A stretch of 64,000 nucleotides of DNA, taken from the NCBI RefSeq assembly GCF_032854445.1, contig NW_027017972.1:124001-188000 (forward strand), given 5' to 3'. The notes beneath the pieces are model-generated. The model was not told where the DNA came from and ran no database searches. It saw only the letters and a program-made list of their open reading frames with translations. The DNA comes from Liolophura sinensis. Lineage: Eukaryota; Mollusca; Polyplacophora; Chitonida; Chitonidae. The translations under genes were made by a program, and so were the position numbers. Position 1 is the stretch's first letter. Every line of letters starts with the position of its first letter. Below, in pieces: positions 46,586 to 58,462 of this stretch.

Positions 46586-47825
46586 CTGTGACCTACTTCT
46601 GCACCTTTCAGCTGTTTACGCTCTTTGCTGACGATGGAAAAGTGTTTTTCAGCCTGTTCATACTGTTGCAAGTTAATGGAAATTTTAACAAGTCGTGTAA
46701 TATAATACATGAAGGCTGTGTGTAAATGCAACAAAATGTAAATGGTTTGATTGTTTTTCAAATAAACTCATATAAACAGATCACCGAATTCAATTCCTTC
46801 AAAGTTTACTGTTATATAATGCAAGAGAATGTAGTCAAAGACCCGGGAGTTTTATTACCTGACAATCAGAGTTTCAGAACCAATCGAAACTCCTATGTAC
46901 AAATGTTTTGCCTATTTGTGCAGAACGAGGATATCCTTTAATAATATCAGCGCTTGTTATCAGATTGAATAGAAAGGGTTCAGAGGAAAAAATTGATCTG
47001 GATTGTATACAATCTTGTGGTATTTTTCAAACGGCATTGCAAATCGTTATTGCGCAGATATTTGCGTTTATATATGTATTACCCCTGAATGTAACCATTT
47101 TGAATAATCTCATGCGTAGCCTACAGGTATGCCTGTTATTGGGAAGGCATCACTTTTTTATCACAGTTCCTGGGTATATTAAACAATTTTGATATAAAAA
47201 CACATGGATTTTTCAATTTGCAGTCATAAATACTATATATTATGTAGTTGACCTTTCACTGTTTTTAAAATGATAATGTGGATTTACTATATAATAATTC
47301 AAAAAACTCAACCACCAGGTGTTTTGTAGGAAAGCACCGCAAGATTAATTTTGACTTATGATTCCATTAAAGCCTAACACAATAAATTCACTAAGATGGT
47401 TATGTCAACCATTCTCCCCACCCTTCCACTGCCATTCCCCACCAAGGTTTGCAGAAATAAGTAATGTGGGAATGAATTTAATTTACTTTACTTTAAATAT
47501 AAATTTTAAGCCCCAATAACTCGAGCATGCATGTCGCATGTACAAATGTGTGTTATACGAGCAAGAAAAACAGACAAAACTTAAAATAATCAAGAGATTG
47601 CAATCTAAAGTGATTTCTCAAATACTGATACCTACAATCAAAAACACACCCCAGTTATACCGGGTATAGGCGAGTAATAAATACTCACCAAAACAAAAGC
47701 ATGCAAAATTTTTACCGTTCTAAATACTGGCGCGCAAGTAATAAAAGCAAATTTTCCGCCAAGAAATACAGCATACATTTAATACGTTTTGCGTTATGTG
47801 AATGGGTTGGTACAATTCTGTGTTT
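46583..47825. other. No gene recognised
   Basis: AT-rich spacer. Open frames of up to 94 codons (46908-47192) show hydrophobic stretches but no known family. Confidence 0.5.
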
Positions 47826-47990
47826 AAGTTTATTTATTTGCTTGGTGTTTTACGCCGTACTCAAGAATATTTCATTTATACGACGGCGGCCATCATTATG
47901 GTGGGAGGATATCGGACAGAGCACGGGAGAAACCCACGACCTTCCGCAGGTTACTGGTAGACCTTCCCACGTATGGCCGGAGAAGGTATT
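47826..47990 (-). mobile_element. SINE family 1 copy, head missing
   Basis: The minus-strand 3' end and body are present (tail complement TTTATTTATTTGC, GGTGTTTTACGCCGTACTC, CGACGGCGGCCATCATTATG). It stops in the middle of the body near GTATGGCCGGAGAAGG, so the tRNA-like head is lost. Confidence 0.9.
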
Positions 47991-49049
47991 TAAGTTTATA
48001 CATACATGTACTTATATAAATAAGAATCGATTACTCATGATAATCATCTCCAAGAGTATACCATATTTAGCCACCACGATTATCCCATCGGTAAAGACTT
48101 AAAGGATATCAAACACTGCACTGATAAACCATTTGCTAGCAATAATCCAACCGTGAATTGAACTTTTGAACTGAGACGTCAAACGGACGTGCGCACCATG
48201 CCTGCTTCGTACTCACACATGAAGCAAGATGGATGCTGGTTGTTTGAAAGACAAACTGTTGGCAATGAAAGGACTAGAGATTATCTGTATATTTGAAGGT
48301 AAATACAAAAAGCAAAAGATAATAATTCTCAGTGAAAAGGCCGTTCAAAGGAGGGAAAATTTTCGTACAGCCTCATGTATCTTGTGCCTCTGAAGTTCAA
48401 GAATGAAACATGGCGAATGCTGGTTTGACTTCTCGAGTGAAAAGTTTCAATGGCTGGACTATTGTTAGCAGAGGGTGAGCGGTGAAGGTTTAGACATCTT
48501 TAAAACCCGAATAACTTGCTGATTCGATTCATCTCAAACTTCAGATTGGACTTGAACAGGGAAAGGAAGCGAACGTTTTTTGAGCAGTGGAAGACATACG
48601 GATACGTGTCGATCTGTATAGGTACATCGTACTAATGAGTTTGATGACCTATACACCATTATCCCCTTCCCAAAAGTCCCTCCGGTAAAGTGGCCATTTT
48701 CTGGATTGCTAAAAAAAAAAATAAAAAAAAAATAAAATACCTCGGAAAAAAATGAAAACAAGTGACAAAACAGAAAAGGTGCTGCCGTGAATACCTCTCT
48801 GCCAAAAGCAATTTCCAGGGCAAACCGTTCACGTTTGGGTAAGCATACATGCTGACATACAATGCACAGATTCCAGTACCACATACATGTCAAGGGAGAA
48901 CGCTTCCTGCCCGTTTTGTCCAATGAATATCTCTCTGAATACGACCAGATATATACCTTGAGCAACAAGGTCATGAACTCGAATCGAGGTGGTGGTTTTA
49001 ATCATCAGTCAAAAATACAAATGATGTTGGTGATGTTTTTAGTGGTCAC
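47991..49049. other. Probable 3' flank of the CARD gene; no separate gene seen
   Basis: A 146-codon minus-strand frame (48974-48534) lies just past the CARD gene stop. It includes a Phe-rich part encoded by an A-rich tract near 48711-48737. It looks like 3' UTR or spacer, not a gene. Confidence 0.45.
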
Positions 49050-52000
49050 CTAATCATCCCTGCCTTCGACCGATTTGCTCAGAGCCCCTTCCAGATCCTC
49101 TGATTGCTTCAGGTATTGGCAGAATACAGTATCCGTGGCATTTTGTATTGCTGTCAGCCAGACTTTGTAAATTCTTTTCATAAAATGGCAATCAGGGTCA
49201 ATACAGAAGCTATACTGATCCCTGGTACCCGAGGCCCCGTCAGATTTTTGGGTGGTATTTCTTAATTCATCATCCAACGATCTCGATTCAACGCAAAATA
49301 TCTGCTGCTTCTGTTTCTCTCCCAGGCCTAGACGTTGGTCTGCGGATAACTTCTCTGTGGTGAAATGTGCAACGTTTTGCTGCCTTTCAATGATCGTTTC
49401 TGGTACGGTCGGTCTTCCAGTGGAAAACGTCTGGGCAGTCGAATCAAAGTTCCGAATGGTGGTGTTTGCCAGACCTGTGCCAACAGATAGTCTTCCGCTT
49501 TCCATGACCATTGAGAAGAAGCTGCAGTTCGTTCTTCGTTCACCAGGTCTGGGAGACCTGGAATCGTAGAATCGCTTCGCTACACACCGACCCGTCCCAG
49601 TTCCACCATTTTCTGAACCACAGCCTTCCTCATGCTGTTGCCCATAGCAACTCTTTTCTTCCCCCTGACTGGCGGGCAGCTGTGCCACGGCTTCCTGAGA
49701 GTGCCCGGATTGGACTAAGCCTTCCACTTTGAAACCGCAATGCAGATTGGCTGAAAGGAGAGTAAGACCAATGTTGGATAGACGCGACAATATATATATA
49801 CATTCTGTGATTATTACACATTTTTTCATACCTGTACCTTCGATGAGAATTTTCTTAATTAAATTTCAACCGATAATAACATTCAACTGCCTGTATCAAT
49901 TTTTGACTGTATGTACTTTAAGTCTGGGACATTGGCCCTTATTCACGAAATTTCCATAGCAGTATATAGTCTGTTTATAATCAGCTAAAATTTATTTTGC
50001 CGACTACCGTAAGCAGGCTAAAGGAAATGGATAAAGCCATTCTGCAATAGCAAAGCTGTCTAATACTTTGTCGGCTCATCAACGTCTGCTATGTGCCATT
50101 GTTATGATTGAATCAAACTTAACAACTGTTAAATTAGTTTTAAAATATAAATAAGTTAAATTACTATGAATAAATAACAGAAAAAAATGATAATTTCTTA
50201 CTCACATTCATTTTGACAAAGTTTGTAAATGAACTCTGAGGGATAACCCACTCGAACGAAAGACGAATAGAAAGAACACCAGCGTTTTCGTGGCGTGTAA
50301 GCTTTAAAACGACTTTCATGTGCTGAAAGAATCTAATTTATTCATATTTTCAGCTCTATTCGTGCACCTCTTGCAGGGATTAAGGATTTCGGACCAAAAT
50401 TTCAAAATCTAACACAAAACACTTTAGTCAGATATGTTCTTTGTGAAAGGGACTGGATGAAATTGTTTGCCGGCTAACTGAGATAGCCACTGGTACCTGG
50501 AGATTCAAATATTTAAGTTTCCTCCTCAAACAAACTTGACTAACGTGATGCGTAGAAAATTCTTGCTTTAATTCCATTTAAATAAAAACGAATAGATAAA
50601 TACATTTTCCTATAATGTATGGTATACATACGGTCTATTACCTTGAATTCCTATTCCTCGTTTCTTCGAGAAAAAATTAAAAGCCAGGTTTCCAATGACA
50701 TTGTCTCCCTGCTGTGTTCTGGGGCTGGTGGCATTGTCTTCCTTGAGATCAGTCAAGTTGTTACCTGCAACAGTTGACAAACGAGATGTATAAGATAATT
50801 AAAGTTGTACAACGTAGCGAGTACATCCACAGCAGCGAAGACAATGTGATAATTGGCAAATAGTTACATGTAACCAGTGAAGCACGGCCTCTTTACGGTC
50901 AATTTACCTCAGTTAGGGTTTTATTCTAACTTTTTAAGTAACTGCTTAAATAGTAGCAAATTACACGCCCACTAGCACTATGGTTTAAACAGAATTAAGT
51001 ACGATAAAAATGAAGTGATGTAACTTGCTGTTTATTGGACGATGGTCACACATAAGCAGTGGAATGCTACCTGTCGTCAATTTACTCAGTTAAGGTTAAG
51101 ATCAGCAAAAACGGGCCATGTTGACTTGAGAGTTGTGTATAGTAACACACACAAATACTCCGCATGGCAAAGACAAAGGTCTTCGCTGGCTAAATTGTCT
51201 ATAGCGCAGGTTTCGTCGCATGCACCCAATGGGCCCTGGCCAATGGAGTGGAGGGATCGAAACAAGCTGTGGCTTCTACAGGACTTGTTGGTTTGAAGTG
51301 CATTGGTTCAGGTTATTACAATAAACCTGACTGCCGTTCTAAATATGCTCGGAGTACAGCGATAAAACAAACGAAACCAATTAATATATAAATTCTGACA
51401 CATATATACATGCATTCTGGTACAATCCACACACGACACATGCCTTACCAATTCACACTGAAACGATTTCGGATTTTTAACACAATGACTGTTATCAGAG
51501 TAATGTTAGAATATCTCGTTACATTTTACTCAAAATCCTCAACTCTACCACACACAGTGTGCATGTTTTCGCATATTAGAGGAATGATCTGCCTGGAACA
51601 GATTATTTTATGATTTCTGTAAAGTTCATATATGCCCCTATAGGTTTTAGTCTTCAATATCAAAAGAATTTTGTTTTCAAACAAGATCTAAAGTTACACT
51701 TAACTGGTCGAATTTGTTGAGGCTGGATTACATATATCCAACGTATTTGTTAGTCTTATAAATCTTTAATTATATTTGTGGTGAATTAATAGAATATGTG
51801 TGCTATCTTTCAAATAAAAATGTGTTGCAAGATAATAACAGAATACATTAATTTTAACATCATCTAGACAACAGGACTTTCGGTCCAAATTACAAGGCCA
51901 TGTTTTTGTGAGATAGGCCTATAGCAGGTGACTCGTTTTGATGTGCAGATGATTCATTTTAATTGATTGCATATGAACCACTGCGATGTACATATGATAG

Positions 52001-52726
52001 GGCTCACGGCGATACAAGATTTATGGGGACCTGTCAAACGCCGGGTAACAGGATGTTATTTTAATGACGTCAAATGTTCCTTTCCCTGCTCATCGTGATG
52101 ACGTCACATTAAAAACAGAACGACTTTAGAAACTGATAGTTGTAACATTGTATACGTTTCGCTACAATCCATTTTTGACACAACAATGGCTCGAAGCTCT
52201 GCTTCACACAAACGCCACCTCACAGGATTTAAAAATATGCTGCCACCCACAAAGCGACTTTAAAAGAAGCTGATATACAGATATGAAAGTTCTCACCGTC
52301 AACTAAACCCATTGAGGGTTCACCACTCCTCGATGGCTGTACCTCCACGCCCCTTGGGTCCGATGCTTCATCCGTGAGCTCTGCAGATTCATCCTGAATT
52401 CCCGGGAAAATATGCGAGAATTTCCCCTTAAATCTGCTCGGTACACATCCATACAGTTCTTGCGCTAATATCTGTCCACTGGAACTAGCTTTTACCACGG
52501 CCTCTACAAACCTTACAAAGGTGTCTGGGTATGACCTCAGGAGCACATCCACGAGTTTCCTGGCGCCCTCGATGTCGCCATCCTGTAGGCAGCTCTGTGT
52601 GATGCGTTGACGGTCCACGTCTGATATCGAGTCTCCCATATGGTCCAGGACAGTTCTAGGATTGATCTTCCTTTGGATTTCATATCGATTATTCTTTATT
52701 ATACTTTCGTGAAAATGTCGACTCAT
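49050..52726 (-). CDS. CARD-domain protein, three exons, 417 residues
   Basis: Exons are 52726-52297, 50764-50642 and 49750-49050. GT-AG joins with phase G|GT and G|CC give an uninterrupted 417-residue frame. Residues about 8-95 look like a death-fold CARD of the RIG-I/MDA5/MAVS type: INPRTVLDHM, DVDRQRITQSC, GARKLVDVLL, TFVRFVEAVVKAS and QILAQELYG fall where these CARDs have helices 2-6. No helicase, caspase or transmembrane segment follows. The rest is Ser/Gly/Gln-rich and probably disordered, ending in a possible helix (KRIYKVWLTAIQNA) and an acidic tail. An adaptor role in innate immune or cell-death signalling is inference. Further exons are unlikely because the frame closes with a stop and starts with Met. 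Confidence 0.8.
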
Positions 52727-53444
52727 TTTGCCCTTAAAGGGAATAAAAAAATTCTTTTTTTAAACTGATGTTTACAAGACGGCATGTCATATTGTTATAG
52801 TGGGTTAATCAATGGGTAAAGCTACGGTGGAAGAAAGAAACAACCTCACATCACCAGGAACGTGATACAACGCCTGGCGTAAAACTGAAACTGGGTTAGA
52901 ACAATTATTTACGTCTATACATACGATTGTTGGTTAAGGAAAAATATGATGCTTGTTATAGCGCTCCTTGTCACTCTAAAACAAAATGGAATCTCACGTA
53001 CAGACTATAGTGAATAGACATCGATAAATAAACGAGTATATAGTAGATTAATCGATGTTACTTAACAACAAACACTGAGTGTATGTAGCTCCATATTTTG
53101 CGGATACAACCGATGCGTGTATATACACGTACGTAAGCCCGGTTTCCTATACAGGGAAATCTTCGCCAATATACACATGCACAGTTATCGTAAACCATTA
53201 CCGCTAAAAACTTATATCCTTGTATATACTAACCGAGGTGGGAAGAGACGACCTACATCTGGTGGGAAGAGATGACCTATGTCTGGTGGGAAGAGATGAC
53301 CTACATCTAAGCTGGAGAGCACTACAGCCTACATGTACCCCTAGCTTTCTTTCATGTACCCCAGTGTTTAGCTGGTTAGGTACTCCATTCAGAGGAGTGT
53401 CTGTGTAATTCAACTTTAAACACAAATACAGATGTACTTTACAC
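52727..53444. other. No gene recognised; upstream of the CARD gene
   Basis: The CARD gene promoter should be in the first part. A short repeat of about 24 bp (GGTGGGAAGAGATGACCTA variants, three copies) lies at 53236-53310. No coding signal is seen. Confidence 0.5.
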
Positions 53445-53870
53445 GATGGAGGCCAGCATTATGGTAGGAGGAAACAGGGGCAGAGTTCGAGGAAAACCCA
53501 CGACCAGCCGCAGGTATTCTTAAAGGGAAAACCTTCTGAGCACCCTGCAGATGGTCTTGGGTTTACCCCGGGCACAGCCCGATTTCCTCCCACTATAATA
53601 CTGACCTCCGTCGTATGAGTGAAATATTCTAAATAATTACGGCGTAAAACACCAATGAAGTTTATAAATAAATAAATAAATAAATAAATAACCTTCCCAT
53701 GTACGCCACGACCATTCGCAGGTTGCTGCCAGGCCTTCCCATGTACGGCCGGAGAGGAAGCCTGTATGAGCTTGACTTAAACTTACAGCGACCGCATTGG
53801 TGACATGCTCCTGGGTCATTGCGCCGCGCTGGCGCCTTAACTACATCGGGTACGGAGGCCCGCAACACGA
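53445..53870. mobile_element. Nested SINE family 1: a plus-strand copy inside a minus-strand copy
   Basis: Bases 53445-53518 (minus) and 53690-53870 (minus) are two parts of one copy. Between them is a 5'-truncated plus-strand copy ending in a (TAAA)n tail near 53690. The sequence around CACGACCA..CGCAGG occurs on both sides of the insert, consistent with an old target-site duplication. Confidence 0.8.
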
Positions 53871-55317
53871 TTATTAGGCAGGACGAACTCTTTGTTTCTT
53901 ATACAGTATACCGCCATACACAGTATACTTATCGCTTTGCCCCGAGGAAGAGCGCTGGTGAGATCTTGCGGTCATACCATGTTGACGTTACTCAGCTTCC
54001 ATACATCATACACACATGAAGATTAGAAGCCTACAAAAGCCTACCTAACTATCTGATTCATTATATACTTGTAAATATATTTTAAGAGATACGCGATAAA
54101 AAGCTCAGATGTACATGTAGCTAATGCCTAGATTAGCATGTCATTATTTATTCATTACTGTATATAGGTCCGTGTTTCGCAGACTTTTTTTTAGTATAAA
54201 CTACTGTAAACTGTATGAATTTCGAATTAAATTTTATCGTATAAATATATACCAAGTTTTCACCTATACATTTACATGTATATACATTGATACTACACGT
54301 AAGGGATAAAAAAAAAACAGACAGGATTTCCTACAAAGATGAGAAATATACACCTATGTTAGATATTTGCTATTACTGGCCCGGCCTAAAACTCGGCTGC
54401 TACGGTACCCAGGTGTGTATAAATGATAACTGCATGAAACTGGACTGTTTAATCGTGGTACTCTGAATTAGTTATGGCACCCACAATGAAAACATTCGCT
54501 CGTGTCACTTAAATGTGTGGTTTGTAGGCTGGGTACATTTGACCCATATAACATCAACAGTTGCAATACAGGCCTAAATTAAATAGTGCCACAGAATCGA
54601 TTCTGTAGCCTGTCACACAAGCACATATATTACCATTCAGTCGACAAAATAAACCGATGTTCAACTTACACAATCGATCGGGGACAGTTCGGCAACACTT
54701 CCTTCTAGATGTAATGATGACGGCTATATGACGTCAGGTATCGGCAGACCAAAAGCTGCCAAATAATAATAATGTCGACCTACATGTACATTTTTTTTAT
54801 ATTCGATTCCTGGATTTTACTCTTATTTGAAACATTCAAAACGCTGTTGGTATATTTAAATACTTTGGATCGATCGATTTAAATACTTAGGGAATGGTGA
54901 TTGACATCTGTTTGGATTAGACATCATGGTTCAAGGGTACTAGCTATGTCCGTGCTCACATTTTGGGAAATTTTCAAAAAACATACATTTTGTTTCACTT
55001 TCGCATACCAGCATATATGAGTATACAGTAACATTGATCTGTTGTCCAGAGTTATTTCCCTTTAATATATAACATAATGGTCCTTTTAAAAAAAAATACC
55101 GCCACAGCCTGATCACTTTTGTTATTTTTTGCTTCTTTTATTCGGTTCGTATGTGCAGTAAATTATTTAAAATAACCTTTTTAAAAATTCATATTTAAGT
55201 ACAGTAATATAGATGAAAATATATGACGAAGTAAGTATAAAGGCCTTCATGTATACAGCGGCGTATGTCGGGTGTACATGTAGGCCTACATGTGTGTGGG
55301 CCCTACACTTTAAAACG
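53871..55317. other. No gene recognised
   Basis: AT-rich spacer with several TACATGTA stretches. No open frame with a known domain and no clear transposon. Confidence 0.5.
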
Positions 55318-55600
55318 GATGATGGAGCATCCGTGCAGGCCAAGGTGATTAGCGTGCCAGCGCGGCGCAATTACCCATGTAGAAGCCCCTCACCAATATG
55401 TTCGCTGTGAATTCAAGTTCAGCTCATACTGGGATCCTCTCCCACCGTATATAGGAAGGTCTCTCAGTAACCTGTTTATGGTCGTGAGTTTCTCCCAAGC
55501 TTTGGCCCGTTTCTTCCCAACATATAATGCTGGCTGCCGTAGTATAAGTAAAATATTCATGAGTACTGCGTAAAACACCATCCAAATAAATAAATATAAA
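55318..55600 (+). mobile_element. SINE family 1, diverged full-length copy
   Basis: Head (GTGCAGGCCAAGGTGATTAG), box-B-like GAATTCAAGTTCAGCTC, body and the 3' end GCGTAAAACACCATCCAAAT followed by AAATAAATA are all recognisable. Confidence 0.9.
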
Positions 55601-56024
55601 GTATGAACAAAAATAAGTAGGGCTATTTACTCCATAAAATAAACATTGTGATGAATTCAAGCTTATTTCTTATGTCACTAAGTAAAATATTGTATTTCCA
55701 TTCCACATATTATTCATTAAAGTAACAACCTAAAGAGTGATGTGAATTACCTCAATCAGATTATATGATAGGCCTACACATGCACTCAGCCGATATTTCA
55801 GTACTTTAGATATGCCGCTTTTACGTTGGCTTTAATTTTCGTAATTACTGTATGTCTACCTTTCAACAGGATTAAGGTAAGTTTCTTTTTTCCAAAGCAT
55901 AGGATTATTTATTGATTTAACTATGATTTTAACATTATGTGTATAAATTATTGGATGTAGGCGATGAGCCTGAATATATTATAGAGAGCTGTGTGAATGT
56001 AAAGATCACTGAAATAACGCTTTG
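55601..56024. other. Spacer, nothing recognised
   Basis: AT-rich sequence between a SINE and the 58-bp array; no coding or repeat signal was seen. Confidence 0.5.
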
Positions 56025-57479
56025 CGTAAACGCCTGATGACAGAGTACATAAAAGAACTGTGAGAAGGTACCGTAGTCATTTCGTAAACACCTGATGACA
56101 GAGTACATAAAAGAACTGTGAGAAGATACCGTAGTCATTTCGTAAACGCCTGATGACAGAGTACATAAAAGAACTGTGAGAAGGTTCCGTAGTCATTTCG
56201 TAAACACCTGATGACAGAGTACATAAAAGAACTGTGAGAAGGTACCGTAGTCATTTCGTAAACGCCTGATGACAGAGTACATAAAAGAACTGTGAGAAGG
56301 TACCGTAGTCATTTCGTAAACGCCTGATGACAGAGTACATAAAAGAACTGTGAGAAGATACCGTAGTCATTTCGTAAACGCCTGATGACAGAGTACATAA
56401 AAGAACTGTGAGAAGATACCGTAGTCATTTCGTAAACGCCTGATGACAGAGTACATAAAAGAACTGTGAGAAGATACCGTAGTCATTTCGTAAACGCCTG
56501 ATGACAGAGTACATAAAAGAACTGTGAGAAGGTACCGTAGTCATTTCGTAAACGCCTGATGACAGAGTACATAAAAGAACTGTGAGAAGGTACCGTAGTC
56601 ATTTCGTAAACACCTGATGACAGAGTACATAAAAGAGCTGTGAGAAGGTTCCGTAGTCATTTCGTAAACACCTGATGACAGAGTACATAAAAGAGCTGTG
56701 GGGGCCTCCGTGGCTCAGTTGGTTAGCGCGCTAGCGCAGCGTAATGACCCAGGAGTCTCTGTGAGAAGGTACCGTAGTCATTTCGTAAACGCCTGATGAC
56801 AGAGTACATAAAAGAACTGTGAGAAGGTACCGTAGTCATTTCGTAAACGCCTGATGACAGAGTACATAAAAGAACTGTGAGAAGGTTCCGTAGTCATTTC
56901 GTAAACGCCTGATGACAGAGTACATAAAAGAACTGTGAGAAGGTACCGTAGTCATTTCGTAAACGCCTGATGACAGAGTACATAAAAGAACTGTGAGAAG
57001 GTACCGTAGTCATTTCGTAAACGCCTGATGACAGAGTACATAAAAGAACTGTGAGAAGGTACCGTAGTCATTTCGTAAACGCCTGATGACAGAGTACATA
57101 AAAGAACTGTGAGAAGGTACCGTAGTCATTTCGTAAACGCCTGATGACAGAGTACATAAAAGAACTGTGAGAAGGTACCGTAGTCATTTCGTAAACGCCT
57201 GATGACAGAGTACATAAAAGAACTGTGAGAAGGTACCGTAGTCATTTCGTAAACGCCTGATGACAGAGTACATAAAAGAACTGTGAGAAGGTACCGTAGT
57301 CATTTCGTAAACGCCTGATGACAGAGTACATAAAAGAACTGTGAGAAGGTACCGTAGTCATTTCGTAAACGCCTGATGACAGAGTACATAAAAGAACTGT
57401 GAGAAGGTACCGTAGTCATTTCGTAAACGCCTGATGACAGAGTACATAAAAGAACTGTGAGAAGGTACCGTAGTCATTC
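56025..57479. repeat. 58-bp satellite array, about 24 copies
   Basis: The unit contains GGTACCGTAGTCATTTCGTA, AACGCCTGATGACAGAGTAC and ATAAAAGAACTGTGAGAA. Copies are nearly identical; the main variants are GGTACC/GATACC/GGTTCC and AACGCC/AACACC. A SINE head interrupts the array at 56701-56758. Confidence 0.97.
56701..56758 (+). mobile_element. 3'-truncated SINE family 1 head inside the 58-bp array
   Basis: It starts exactly at the family 1 5' end (GGGGCCTCCGTGGCTCAGTT) and stops after CCCAGGAGTCT, before box B. CTGTG stands on both sides (56696-56700 and 56759-56763). Confidence 0.93.
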
Positions 57480-57949
57480 AATAACCGAGTAATATTTACC
57501 GTACCTTAAGCACCATATGACAAAATAGTGTAAATTACCTCGGCGCTCCTATATTATTAAACGATCTGTTCATTCTTTAGCGGCTTGTAACAGATAGAAA
57601 CTTCTTGGGAATATATCTAGTCCTTAGTAATTCAAACATTGGACACGTCATTATAAAATGAAGCTTTTTTTTTCAGAAACACCGCAGTGTTCGATTCTCC
57701 CACGGGATCTTCTTAAATCTCCCTGAGTGAACGGTTAATCTAGCTGTAGCAACTCGTACCCTTGATATGTCTCGTACAAACTAACTTAAACACAAAATAG
57801 GTAAAGTGTAATTCAGTTCGCAAATCGGTTTTCTAAATCTCGGTATTCTTTATATTGAATACTTTCATTCAAATGTCCTATAAGTTTCTGAGTGCAAGTG
57901 TCCTTGATTCATCCCAAGAGGACTCAGACTCAAGCTATAAAACTTTGAC

Positions 57950-58200
57950 AAACGGTTAATTGTGATTAATATCAGCAGAATTTTGAACGATGTTGAGGTT
58001 ATCAAAGCTCTATCCAATCATTTCTCAGCAAAAACACAGAAAGGTAAAAAAAGCATCCGCCAGCTAAGGCGAAAACCTCTTCCGCAGTTTAAATCAGTCG
58101 TGAGAAATTCAGCAGTACAAGATGCAGTTGAAGATCTTCATCATAAATATGTCATCGTCCCACCTGACAAAGTACCAAATAATATAATTTCTTGAAAGAT
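57950..58200 (+). pseudogene. Probable Penelope-like retroelement fragment
   Basis: The open frame includes AVEDLHHKYVIVPPDKVPNN and then II before a stop. It matches my recollection of the N-terminal RT region of Penelope-like elements (a VPADKAxNNIVFVCK-type motif). The rest of the element is absent. The family assignment rests on this one motif. Confidence 0.45.
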
Positions 58201-58462
58201 ATATTAAATTTTATTACAAATCGTTTGTATTTTCAAAGAATATTTTAGCTACACAAGGCCGTCGGAGTTTGTGGGTAGAGAATTATTTGGAAAAGCACCA
58301 GAAATTCTAAGTTTGGTTTATGTTTTACACAAGACACGTTCTTACCAAGAATTGGCACAAAAGCAGTTATTTTCTTAGGTGGGTTTTTAAAATTATTTTT
58401 AGCCCTTTATAACTTTATCTGGAATAATTCTACGATAGTTCATCACAGTTCATGATTTCACA
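58201..58462. other. Spacer, nothing recognised
   Basis: Short stretch between the Penelope-like fragment and the 66-bp array; no feature is supported. Confidence 0.5.

Noticed and set aside
48534-48974. 146-codon frame after the CARD gene
   Set aside because: It contains a homopolymer-derived Phe run and no known domain; it lies where the 3' UTR is expected.
49050-52726. MAVS orthologue as a name for the CARD gene
   Set aside because: The CARD is similar in type, but no C-terminal transmembrane segment is present, so the name is not supported.
56025-57479. CRISPR-like array
   Set aside because: The units are directly abutted with no unique spacers, and the genome is eukaryotic. The same applies to the 28-, 46- and 53-bp arrays.
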